Below are positions 36,834-45,013 of a stretch of DNA of 64,000 nt, piece after piece (positions within the stretch are counted from its first letter, which is position 1; every line of letters begins with the position of its first letter). A program made the translations under genes and the position numbers. Origin of the DNA: an uncultured Bacteroidales bacterium. GTDB taxonomy: Bacteria; Bacteroidota; Bacteroidia; Bacteroidales; F082. Where the stretch lies: the NCBI GenBank assembly GCA_900318465.1, contig ONKQ01000006.1:1-64000 (forward strand), in the 5' to 3' direction. A model generated the notes under the pieces. The model was not told the origin of the DNA and did no database searches. It saw only the letters and a list, made by a program, of their open reading frames with translations.

Positions 36834-37967
36834 CTATTCCATTACTTGTTTATAGACCTCAAAAATCTGATTTCCAATGATTTCATTGGAGAAAGTGCTG
36901 ATGGCATACTCGCGAATGGCTTCACGGTCGTATTCTCGGCAATGGTCGAGCATTTGGTTCATGCCTTGCAGCAAAGCTTCTTCGTCGCCTTGCGGGATGA
37001 GGATGCCACGCTCAGGCGAAAGAATTTCTGCAATGCCACCCACGGAGGTGCTTAGCACAGGAACGCCGCTCGCAAAAGCCTCCACGATGACGCAGGGCAG
37101 GTTCTCGAAATTGGAGAACAGCACGAAAAAGTCGGCTTTTTGATAGGCTTCAGCGACCTCGGCGGAGGTTTTCTTGCCGTGGAAAACGACGCAGTCCGAA
37201 AGGTTGTGCTCTTTCACAAATGCTTTAAATTCAGGAGCTTCATAGTCGTGGATGACGTGCAACTCGAAGTCGTCGCGCTGCTGGCGAAGTCGTTCAATGG
37301 TTCGCAAAATGCCGCTGAAATTCTTGGCTTCGTCACGCAAGGTGGAGATGTGGAGGATGCGCTTTTTCTGCTCAGTTTTGGCTTCGCCTAAACGGAACAT
37401 ATCGGTATTCACCAAATTGTAAATCACGCGGAAACGGTTCTTCACGCCGTGGCCTTCCATGCAATGCTGCAAGTCAAGACTGACAGGCATGATAAGTTCA
37501 GCATTGTTGGCAATCTTGACGATTTTCTTCTTCAACGAACCGACCAAAACATCCTTGTTTTGAGGTTGATAGATGGTCCAATGCTCGGTGAGGACATATT
37601 TGTAGCCAAAAAGTTTTTTCCACAGCAAAGCGACTTGCCCAAGCGGGTAGGTGACGTGCAAATGAATCAAATCAGGCTCAAAGAAACGTTTTTTGATGTA
37701 ATTGAGGCCATATTGGTACATCCGCAGCATTTTCAGTTTGCGAATCGCATTGACCTTTGGCGGACGGATGTAAATCTGCACATGGGTGTGGTGTTGCCCT
37801 TTTATCTCCTTGACCTCGAATGATTTGGTCATATTCTTGCCGTCGCAGACGGAGAGGATGACCGAGTGACATTCTTCGGGCAGTGCGTCAATCATTCGGA
37901 CGCAGAAGTTGCCCAAGGTGGGGTCGTCGGGCGTGGGAAACCAACTTAGCAGGTGCAGGATGTTCAT
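36834..37967 (-). CDS. Glycosyltransferase family 4
   Basis: Transfers a sugar from a nucleotide donor, probably in surface polysaccharide synthesis. 377 residues in a GT-B fold: MNILHLLSWFPTPDDPTLGN at the N-terminus, RILHISTLRDEAKNFSGILR at the start of the donor domain, and FSNFENLPCVIVEAFASGVP with the E-x7-E donor motif, followed by ERGILIPQGDEEAL. The start at 37967 gives the normal GT4 N-terminus; a 16-residue extension has no family match. Confidence 0.9.
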   Translation of the reverse strand: MNILHLLSWFPTPDDPTLGNFCVRMIDALPEECHSVILSVCDGKNMTKSFEVKEIKGQHHTHVQIYIRPPKVNAIRKLKMLRMYQYGLNYIKKRFFEPDLIHLHVTYPLGQVALLWKKLFGYKYVLTEHWTIYQPQNKDVLVGSLKKKIVKIANNAELIMPVSLDLQHCMEGHGVKNRFRVIYNLVNTDMFRLGEAKTEQKKRILHISTLRDEAKNFSGILRTIERLRQQRDDFELHVIHDYEAPEFKAFVKEHNLSDCVVFHGKKTSAEVAEAYQKADFFVLFSNFENLPCVIVEAFASGVPVLSTSVGGIAEILSPERGILIPQGDEEALLQGMNQMLDHCREYDREAIREYAISTFSNEIIGNQIFEVYKQVME

Positions 37968-38138
37968 TTTTTCTTTTGTTTTGTTGTTGCCTGTCGGGGT
38001 GCTGCCGTAGGTCACGACCTACGGTTACTGAAGTGTCGTCCCTTCGGGACGTGGTTTTGTGTCGCTTTGCATCATTGACTCGCTTCGCATCGTCGAATCA
38101 GAGATTTGCGAGGAGGAACGACGAAGCAATCCAGACAT
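37968..38138. repeat. Cluster of palindromes between a glycosyltransferase and a methyltransferase
   Basis: Three elements: CCGTAGGTC/GACCTACGG (38005-38024), GTCCCTTCGGGAC (38038-38050), and a degraded relative of the GT9-internal palindrome (38058-38133, ending ACGACGAAGCAATCC). No gene. Confidence 0.7.
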
Positions 38139-38948
38139 TTATTCTATTCTAATCGATTTGATTTCAATTTCAAAGTATTTGTGAGGTTTTTCGTAAGGCA
38201 CGAGTTTGTGGGTAGGGAAGTCGTCGGGAAGATAGACGGCGCACAAGGTGTTGGAAACGTGGTAGATGTGCTTGCGTTTTTCGGTGGGCGCACCGTCGAG
38301 GATGGCTGCCATCACATCCCAGCGGATGGTTTCGGGGTCGAGGGCGTAGTCGTGCCAAATGATGATGCTATGGTCGTTTTTCAGGAGTTTGAAAGCGGTT
38401 TCGGTGTCCTTTTTCACGCTTTCGTAATGGTGGTCGCCGTCGATGAAAACCATATCGTATTTGCCGAAATGTGGCGCAAAGTCGAAGGTTTGCGAATCGC
38501 CGTAAAGTTGCTCCACGTTGGACAAATCCTTGTTGAAGAAACTATGTAAGTCGGCATATAACTTATTGTTAATCAGTTTGATAATATCTTCTTTTGGTAG
38601 GTTGAAGGTGACGCAATGCTCGGCAACATCGGCCAAATTGGCTACACTCTCGCCGCGCCAAGTGCCGATTTCAAAGTAGTCTTGCACCTCGTATTTTTTG
38701 GCCAAAGCCCTCAACAAGGCAATGTCGATGGGCATAGTGGCTCCCGAAAGATAAGCGTAAGGCTTGGCTATTTCGTGGAAGTTGGGAAACAACTCGTTGA
38801 TTTCCAGCAAGGGAAGCCCGTCTTTGAGGCCGTATTTTCTGATGACTTCTTCCTTATTGCTGCCTTCGTCTTGCAAAACGAGGTTGAGCAAATAAGGATG
38901 CCTGATGATGCGCCCGATGGCTTTGGTGAATTTCTGTATCTTATTCAT
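38139..38948 (-). CDS. Class I SAM-dependent methyltransferase (Methyltransf_24-like)
   Basis: 269 residues. The SAM site is in YFEIGTWRGESVANLADVAE, the acidic loop in YDMVFIDGDHHYESVKKDTE, and IIIWHDYALDPETIRWDVM follows. The neighbouring glycosyltransferase and flippase suggest methylation of a polysaccharide sugar, but this is inference. It overlaps the flippase gene upstream by 8 bases. Confidence 0.82.
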   Translation of the reverse strand: MNKIQKFTKAIGRIIRHPYLLNLVLQDEGSNKEEVIRKYGLKDGLPLLEINELFPNFHEIAKPYAYLSGATMPIDIALLRALAKKYEVQDYFEIGTWRGESVANLADVAEHCVTFNLPKEDIIKLINNKLYADLHSFFNKDLSNVEQLYGDSQTFDFAPHFGKYDMVFIDGDHHYESVKKDTETAFKLLKNDHSIIIWHDYALDPETIRWDVMAAILDGAPTEKRKHIYHVSNTLCAVYLPDDFPTHKLVPYEKPHKYFEIEIKSIRIE

Positions 38949-40236
38949 TTTCTGTGTTTTGTTTCAAGAAATGTTGCTTGAGTTCGCCGATATAGTTCCG
39001 TATCTCGCCCTTGGTCAAAAGGAAATCGCGCCCCTTGAAACGCGACTCCTTGACGAAGAACACGAACAGGAAAATGGCGTTCACGGTATATGAAATCGCC
39101 GAGGTGATGGCCGCGCCTGTAACGTTGTATTTTGGTATCAAGGTGAATCCGCATACGAAGGTGGCGACTAATCCGCAGATGGCGGCAAAAGTGTTCATCT
39201 GATAACGCCCGATGCCCGAATAATAGTGTCCGAGGATGAGGAAAATGCAATAGAGCAGGATGCCCGGCGCGAGGATGCGGATGAGATGGGCCATCTCGCC
39301 GAAGTCTTTGCCGAAGACAAAAACGTAAAACTCGGCGGGCAGCAGGCATAACACCGCAACGCCCACCGTCGAAATGAGCAGGCAGATTTTGCTCAAATCG
39401 AGGGTGAGTTTTTGTGAGTAAGTGCGGTCGTCGGCATTGGCAATGCGGGCGTATTGCACCAAGGCGATGCTGTTGCTGATGACCCAAATGGCCTCGGCCA
39501 ACGAAACCGAGCGAGAAAAGACCCCCACCTGACCTCTTCCGATATAACTATCTAATAAATAATAACTTAACCTAAGATTGAAAAACTGCACAAAATGCCC
39601 CGTCTGGTTGAGGAAGCCGTATTTGAACAGGTCTTTTAATGCCGATTTGTAATCTTTGTCCTTGTCATTTCGAAGGTTGGCATATTCCTCTCGCAACATC
39701 CACACACCCAATAGGAAAGTGCCCCCGTAGGCGGCGTAAAGTCCGATGATGTAGCCGTAGATGTCGGACTTTTTCAGCGCAATGTAATACACTGCCAATG
39801 TGATGGTTAGCAGGACGGGCTGGAGCAGTGTGTTGTAGTTGGCCTTCTGGATTTCCTCCTTTCCGACCAAGAAGCGGAAATTGATGTTGCTGAGCGAGGA
39901 GATGAACGACAGAATAGTCACGTGAACGACCAAATCAGGCTCCAACATCGGATAGAAAAGCCTGATACTGAAGCCCATAATCACAGCAATCAAAGCGGAC
40001 CAAACCACCGATGCGACCAAAATCTTCTTGAACGAATGGCGTGGGGCGAGGTAGATAATGCTGGCACCGCACACGATTTCTGAGAAGATGAGGATGAACG
40101 TGATGGAGGCCAGCACTAACGACTGTGTCCCCGACCCCGTGTCGCCCAAGGTCTGCGAGATGATAATGGCGATGAGGAAGTTGAGCGCGGCGGCCAACAT
40201 CTTCGTTCCGAAAGTATTTAGGATTTTTTTGAACAC
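38941..40236 (-). CDS. Polysaccharide flippase (Wzx/MVF-like)
   Basis: Integral membrane transporter that probably moves lipid-linked oligosaccharides to the periplasm. 431 residues with about 12 hydrophobic segments, including MLAAALNFLIAIIISQTLGD, the typical first helix, and paired helices through the C-terminus. First gene of a three-gene minus-strand unit with the methyltransferase (8-base overlap) and the glycosyltransferase. Confidence 0.88.
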   Translation of the reverse strand: MFKKILNTFGTKMLAAALNFLIAIIISQTLGDTGSGTQSLVLASITFILIFSEIVCGASIIYLAPRHSFKKILVASVVWSALIAVIMGFSIRLFYPMLEPDLVVHVTILSFISSLSNINFRFLVGKEEIQKANYNTLLQPVLLTITLAVYYIALKKSDIYGYIIGLYAAYGGTFLLGVWMLREEYANLRNDKDKDYKSALKDLFKYGFLNQTGHFVQFFNLRLSYYLLDSYIGRGQVGVFSRSVSLAEAIWVISNSIALVQYARIANADDRTYSQKLTLDLSKICLLISTVGVAVLCLLPAEFYVFVFGKDFGEMAHLIRILAPGILLYCIFLILGHYYSGIGRYQMNTFAAICGLVATFVCGFTLIPKYNVTGAAITSAISYTVNAIFLFVFFVKESRFKGRDFLLTKGEIRNYIGELKQHFLKQNTENE

Positions 40237-40326
40237 GGAGACAATTTATTGTTGTTGATAAAACGGGTCCAATCTTTACCTTAATTTATGCAACGGCAAA
40301 ATTACAGAAATAATTGCAATCACGTG

Positions 40327-40360
40327 AAAAAGCCGAGAAAAGTCCCCACTTCTCTCGGCT
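40327..40360 (-). terminator. Terminator of the ADP-ribosylglycohydrolase operon
   Basis: Minus strand AGCCGAGA and TCTCGGCT (positions 40360-40353 and 40338-40331) form a perfect 8-bp stem followed by TTTT. Confidence 0.8.
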
Positions 40361-40388
40361 TGGTTCACAATCTTTATAGTGCTTTTTG

Positions 40389-41243
40389 TTATTTCAAGAT
40401 GTTGGGCAGGCGGTACTCGCTGCGCTGTTCCATCTCCTTCAGGATGGCCTTGAAGTCATCGGGAATGAGGCTCCAAATCTTCAAGGCGATGTCGTCCGGA
40501 ATTTCCTTGTAGAACGCTTCCGCGATGCCGCCCGTGATGCAGGCGAGGGTGTCGCTGTCGCCTCCCAATGAGACCGCCAGTCTGATGGCCGACTCGAAAT
40601 CAGTGCTGTCAAAGAAGGCCACCATGGCTTCGGGTACCGTACCTTGACATGAGGAATCCCAGTCGTAAACGGGACGGATTTCGTCGCAAGTTCGGTTGAG
40701 GTTGTAGCCGTATTTTGTTGAGATGTAATTTCTTATCTCTTCCTTGCTCTTGCCGTTGCGGGCCATGAAGATGGCCGCAGCCGTCGATTGCGCCCCTTTG
40801 ATGCCTTCGTGATGGCTGTGGGTGATGGCGGCAGAAAGTCCAGCCACGCGCTCGGTCTCCTCAAGGGTGTCGAACATCCAGCCGTTGGCACTGCAACGCA
40901 TGGCGGCACCGTTACCGAATGAGTTGTAGGGATGACGTGTCCCTGGTTTGAAGTCGCGACTCCCATAATCACCCAATTCTTCAGGATGGAACAGCCAGCG
41001 ATGGAACCCGCCGCCATATCCGCCCATAGGACAGGGATACTTTTTTGCAAAGTCCAAAAACGAGGCTTCCAAAGTGTCCATACTGTGTTGAGGGTCGTTG
41101 AGCAGCCAATTGGCCACGGCCATCGTCATAATGCTGTCGTCAGTGTAGTTGCTCTGCGGGCTGAACAGTGGGAAATGCGTCGTCTTTATGTTGTGAAATT
41201 CATATACCGAACCAACGGTATCTCCTATGATTGCTCCTAACAT
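40389..41243 (-). CDS. ADP-ribosylglycohydrolase family protein
   Basis: Probably removes ADP-ribose from proteins or other targets with Mg2+ help. 284 residues of the DraG/ARH fold: MLGAIIGDTVGSVYEFHNIK, the metal-binding TDDS at 34-37, the AAAIFMARNGKSKEEIRNYI helix region, and GGDSDTLACI (227-236) with the second Asp-Ser-Asp metal motif. Both metal motifs are intact, so it should be active. It is the last gene of a minus-strand unit with a vWA/macro-like protein and an NrtR-like Nudix regulator. Confidence 0.92.
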   Translation of the reverse strand: MLGAIIGDTVGSVYEFHNIKTTHFPLFSPQSNYTDDSIMTMAVANWLLNDPQHSMDTLEASFLDFAKKYPCPMGGYGGGFHRWLFHPEELGDYGSRDFKPGTRHPYNSFGNGAAMRCSANGWMFDTLEETERVAGLSAAITHSHHEGIKGAQSTAAAIFMARNGKSKEEIRNYISTKYGYNLNRTCDEIRPVYDWDSSCQGTVPEAMVAFFDSTDFESAIRLAVSLGGDSDTLACITGGIAEAFYKEIPDDIALKIWSLIPDDFKAILKEMEQRSEYRLPNILK

Positions 41244-41382
41244 GGTGCTTAAATGTTGATTGTTTAATTGTTTAATTGTTGGGCCGATGGTATGGCCTAT
41301 AGCCTATGGCCAGCTTCATCCAAGGCGTGAAAACAGAGCTTTTGGGTGAAGCGGGCCATGAGCTATCAGCCATGGGCCATAG

Positions 41383-42459
41383 TTACACCAGCTCCTTCCA
41401 AAAATCCATTGGCAAATGGATGTTCTCCACATCTACGGCACCGGCAAACAATGGCGCAATTTCCCTCGGCGTGAATCCAGCGATGCCGCATCCGATTTTG
41501 GTGACCAAGAAAGTCAACTCGGGATGTTGCTTGGCGAAGGCAATGAACTCCTCCACGTAAGGAAGGATGGTGTTCGGGCCGCCCTGCATGGTCGGGATGG
41601 CATAGCTTTGTCCTTGCAAACCAACGCCTTGACCCATGATGGCACCGAACTTCTCAACAGCGATACGCGCTGCCCCACCACCGTGCATACCGCGCAAATT
41701 GCTGCCAAAGACGAAGATTTCATTTCTTTTGAGGCTTTTGATGAACTCAGGCGTGATGCGGTTTTGGAACTCGCTCATATCGCGATAGTTACGGTTCTCG
41801 CGGTTCGATTGGGAACGGAACAACTTGCGGGCGATGCTCGACATGCCAGCCGTCTTTGCGGATTCTGTCGAGATGCGGCTGTACATCATCGTGCGCGACT
41901 TGCGTTCCTTTTCCCAAGCTTCGGTCATGCCTGCTTCATCGTCGCGGAAGGCCATTTGGTTTTCGATGGAGAGCGAGGCGGAAGTGGCCTGCACGTCTTG
42001 GTTGGTGCCGATGTAAGCGAAGTTCCAGCCTTCCTCGTCTTTCATGCGCTCCACCAAGGCTTTGATGGCCGCACCGCTATATTCCCTCGATGCGTTTTCA
42101 AGTCCGTCGGTGATGATGGTCACCACGGCGGTGGCGTCTTCCTTGTCCTTGATGTCCTTGTACAAGGCGTTGATGGACAGTCCCATAGCGTCATATAGGG
42201 GTGTACCGCAGCAGGGACGATAGTCGTTTGAGGTCAGCTCCTTGACTTCGGCGACGGGCACCTTGTCGTAAACCATGCGTTTCTCGCAGTTGCAGAAAAT
42301 CATCAGCGAGACAAAATGCTCTTGTGTGTCGTTGAAGCGGTCTTGTGCGGAGCGGATGCCGTCCACGGTTTCATTGAAGCCTGAGATGGCGGCCTTGGCG
42401 ATGCTGCCCATCGAACCGCTCTTGTCGAGGATGATCAGATTGTAAATTTGTGTTTTCAT
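41383..42459 (-). CDS. vWA domain protein fused to a macro-like domain
   Basis: 358 residues. The N-terminal von Willebrand A domain has an intact MIDAS start (LDKSGSMG, D12-S14-S16) and a late Asp (TIITDGLEN). From about residue 235 a second domain reads NEIFVFGSNLRGMHGGGAAR ... TKIGCGIAGFTPREIA. This is of the A1S_2505/macro-like group, a fold that in relatives binds ADP-ribose. The two domains are joined by a basic, Ser/Arg-rich linker. It stands 30 bases after the Nudix regulator and upstream of the ADP-ribosylglycohydrolase, supporting a role around ADP-ribose. Function not established. Confidence 0.8.
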   Translation of the reverse strand: MKTQIYNLIILDKSGSMGSIAKAAISGFNETVDGIRSAQDRFNDTQEHFVSLMIFCNCEKRMVYDKVPVAEVKELTSNDYRPCCGTPLYDAMGLSINALYKDIKDKEDATAVVTIITDGLENASREYSGAAIKALVERMKDEEGWNFAYIGTNQDVQATSASLSIENQMAFRDDEAGMTEAWEKERKSRTMMYSRISTESAKTAGMSSIARKLFRSQSNRENRNYRDMSEFQNRITPEFIKSLKRNEIFVFGSNLRGMHGGGAARIAVEKFGAIMGQGVGLQGQSYAIPTMQGGPNTILPYVEEFIAFAKQHPELTFLVTKIGCGIAGFTPREIAPLFAGAVDVENIHLPMDFWKELV

Positions 42460-42488
42460 AATGATCTAATTGTTTAATTGTTAGTGGG

Positions 42489-43292
42489 TTAGAATTCAAG
42501 TTTAAAATTGCCGTCTTCCTTCAGCTCGTCGTAGCGTCGCTTGTTGAAGCGGAACTTGGTGCCCCAGCGGCGGGTGGAACGGCTGTCGTCGCTCGCGTTG
42601 GAATAGGAAGCATGAGGGTTAGGGATAGAATCGCTAAACAGCGCGTCGATGCTCATGCTGCGCATCTCATTGTGGCTGCCATAGAAATTAGTCGGCGATT
42701 CTTCAACTTCTTCGAGGATGCCGGTTTGCAGCATTTTTTTGTGGAAATTGCGTCGGTCGAATTGTATGCCAAGAATGGCCTCATAGAGCCGTTGCAGTTC
42801 AGGGATGGTAAACTCATTGTCCAACAAGCCGAACCCAATCGGCTCGAAATGAAGGTCTTCGCGCAACTTCTGCATGGCTTTTCGCAGGATAAGGTCGTGG
42901 TCGAAGGCGAGGCGAGGCACGTCATTAAGGCTGAACCATTGGGCTTTTGCCGCATCGTCGCCACCGCTGACTTTAGACTTCTTGGCCAAGGCATAGAAGG
43001 CAATGGTGATGACGCGGGAGCGGGGGTCGCGGTCGACGTCGGAGAAGGCCCCGACTTGTTTCAGGTAGTTGAGGTCAAGCCCCGTTTCTTCCTTCAGTTC
43101 GCGCAAAGCTCCTTGTTCGGCAGTCTCATCCATGTTGAGAAAACCGCCGGGAAAAGCCCATGCGCCTTTGTAGGGTTCCAATCCGCGCTCGATGAGCAGG
43201 ATTTTCAGGTCGCGACCGTCGAAACCAAACACCACGCAATCGGTTGTCACTGCGGGGCGCGGGTAATCATAAGTGTAATGTCCTTTTTGCAT
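42489..43292 (-). CDS. NrtR-like Nudix/winged-helix regulator
   Basis: 267 residues. An intact Nudix box lies at 50-72 (GFLNMDETAEQGAL then RELKEETGL), so hydrolase activity is possible. The C-terminal part (FTIPELQRLYEAILGIQFDR) matches the winged-helix tail of NrtR/AraR-type regulators, in which the Nudix domain senses ADP-ribose, a nucleotide or a sugar. Three palindromes flank its promoter, pointing to autoregulation. It heads the vWA-ADP-ribosylglycohydrolase operon. It may instead be an AraR-type sugar regulator. Confidence 0.85.
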   Translation of the reverse strand: MQKGHYTYDYPRPAVTTDCVVFGFDGRDLKILLIERGLEPYKGAWAFPGGFLNMDETAEQGALRELKEETGLDLNYLKQVGAFSDVDRDPRSRVITIAFYALAKKSKVSGGDDAAKAQWFSLNDVPRLAFDHDLILRKAMQKLREDLHFEPIGFGLLDNEFTIPELQRLYEAILGIQFDRRNFHKKMLQTGILEEVEESPTNFYGSHNEMRSMSIDALFSDSIPNPHASYSNASDDSRSTRRWGTKFRFNKRRYDELKEDGNFKLEF

Positions 43293-43294
43293 CT

Positions 43295-43428
43295 TGTGTA
43301 AATTTGACGCAAAATTACGGTTTTTTTCTTTACCCGCAACATAATTTGTGTAAAATTTACACTTTTATTATAGGAAAATAATATAATGTTTTGATTTATA
43401 ATTGTTTATAATGTGTAATTTATACACA
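43295..43428 (-). promoter_or_regulatory. Nudix-operon promoter with three palindromic operator candidates
   Basis: Promoter, minus strand: TTG 43339-43337, 19 bp, TAATTTTG 43317-43310. Palindromes: TGTGTAAATTTGACGCA (43295-43311, imperfect, overlapping the -7/start region), GTGTAAAATTTACAC (43348-43362, perfect around a central A, just upstream of -33) and TGTGTAATTTATACACA (43412-43428, perfect 6-bp arms). All share TGTGTAA. Site placement suits repression by the encoded regulator. The third site also lies at the end of the antiporter gene upstream. Confidence 0.7.
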
Positions 43429-43439
43429 ATATAAACAGT

Positions 43440-45002
43440 CTAATCTGCAACATCAAAATTTCCTGATTCCACCTTATTATTAATAGCGCCAGGCTTGTCT
43501 TGATGCGCTATAATTTCGGTGATGACCTCGGAATTGAAAACCTCGTCCATAAATTCCTTGGTGTGGCGTTTGTGCCGCGACTTGTCTTTTTCCTTGGTCT
43601 TGGTGACGAAATTCTTCATCTTTTGGTTGAAACTGAACAAGCGAAGATAAAAGCGGTATAGTCCTTTTTCTTTGTCTATCAATGGAATAAGCAAGGAGTT
43701 GATGACGATGGTGAAGAGAATGACCGAGAAGACGATATTCCTCACAAACAAGGCCATTTCGGTATCGGGGATGTAGATGAGAGCTTGCGTGGCCAACACT
43801 GCCGCTGTCAGTCCTTTTGGGTTCAGTGCCGACATGAAGACCAACTCTTTTTCAGGGATGCCTTCTTTCTTGGAGATGGCGAACCGTACGGCAGGGATTC
43901 TGACAATGAACAACAAAACACTGATACCCAATCCAATGACGATGGGTTCCCAACTGTTCAGTTGGATGGAGATGCCGACGTAAATGAAGAAGAAAGTCTT
44001 GAGCAGAAGTACCAATTCCGAAAAGAGGGAACGCTCGGTTTCGTTCAGGTTGACGGGCACTTTTGCAACGAATTTCTTGAGCCATGCGTTGTAGATGCTG
44101 TCAATGTTGGCCAACCCAATGCCGAAGGCCAAGGCCGCGATGGCACCGCTGAAGCCCATCCACTCGTTGAGTCCATAGATGATGAACACAAAGGCCGGCG
44201 TGGTGAGGATGGAGTATTTGATGTTGCGGATTTGGTCGAGAATCAAGGCCCAAAAGATGGCACCGAGGAGTCCCATCACCGTGGCCAAAATGAACGAGGA
44301 GAAGATGTTGCCGAGAATGGCGCCAAACTCAAGGTGCTTGCTTTGTATGGCTTGCATCAAGGCCAAGGCCAAAACGATGCTGAACACGTTGCCGATGGCG
44401 GCTTCAAGGATGAGCATGATAGCGGGTTTTTCGGACATGTGCATCTGCCTGACGATGGGGATGACCACAGCTGAGGCCGTGCCGCCCAACATGCAGCCGA
44501 GAATCATGCTGACCACCGGATTCAACTTTAGGACCAACCAACCGATGAGCCAGATGGCGACAGCCGACAGAATGAAATTCAGCGCAGTGAGTTTCAAGGC
44601 TCCTCCAAAAGAGTCCTTTAATGCGCTGAACCTCAGCTGTGTACCACTCTCAAACAAGATGGTGACCAAAGTGATGCCCGAAAACAGGCTGCCCGCATTG
44701 CCGAGACTTTCCGGCGAAAGCCAATGAAACACGGGACCGATGAGCAAACCAATGATGATGAGAAACAGCACATCGGGGATGCGCTTGCGGCTGAAGATTT
44801 CGCTGAAGAGGTGCGCCGTGAAGATGAGCAGGCCGATGATGGCGATGGTAAGCCCGATTTCGCGCGACGAACTGCCTTTCGACACCTGCTCCATGACAGC
44901 ATCCACAGTTTCAGGCCGACTGACAGCTTCTGCAATTTGCGTGATGGAGTCGTTAAGTCTTGACAATGTATTGGTGGTGGGGATGAGGTCGGATTGGATC
45001 AT
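43440..45002 (-). CDS. Cation/H+ antiporter (CPA-type)
   Basis: Exchanges Na+ or K+ for protons across the inner membrane. 520 residues with about 12 transmembrane helices, including IGLTIAIIGLLIFTAHLFSE, GGTASAVVIPIVRQMHMSEK (the unwound-helix region) and SALNPKGLTAAVLATQALIY near the pore. An acidic/basic cytoplasmic tail of about 80 residues follows. It lies 11 bases after the porin gene on the same strand, so the two may be co-transcribed. Confidence 0.88.
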   Translation of the reverse strand: MIQSDLIPTTNTLSRLNDSITQIAEAVSRPETVDAVMEQVSKGSSSREIGLTIAIIGLLIFTAHLFSEIFSRKRIPDVLFLIIIGLLIGPVFHWLSPESLGNAGSLFSGITLVTILFESGTQLRFSALKDSFGGALKLTALNFILSAVAIWLIGWLVLKLNPVVSMILGCMLGGTASAVVIPIVRQMHMSEKPAIMLILEAAIGNVFSIVLALALMQAIQSKHLEFGAILGNIFSSFILATVMGLLGAIFWALILDQIRNIKYSILTTPAFVFIIYGLNEWMGFSGAIAALAFGIGLANIDSIYNAWLKKFVAKVPVNLNETERSLFSELVLLLKTFFFIYVGISIQLNSWEPIVIGLGISVLLFIVRIPAVRFAISKKEGIPEKELVFMSALNPKGLTAAVLATQALIYIPDTEMALFVRNIVFSVILFTIVINSLLIPLIDKEKGLYRFYLRLFSFNQKMKNFVTKTKEKDKSRHKRHTKEFMDEVFNSEVITEIIAHQDKPGAINNKVESGNFDVAD

Positions 45003-45013
45003 GATAGGTGGGT

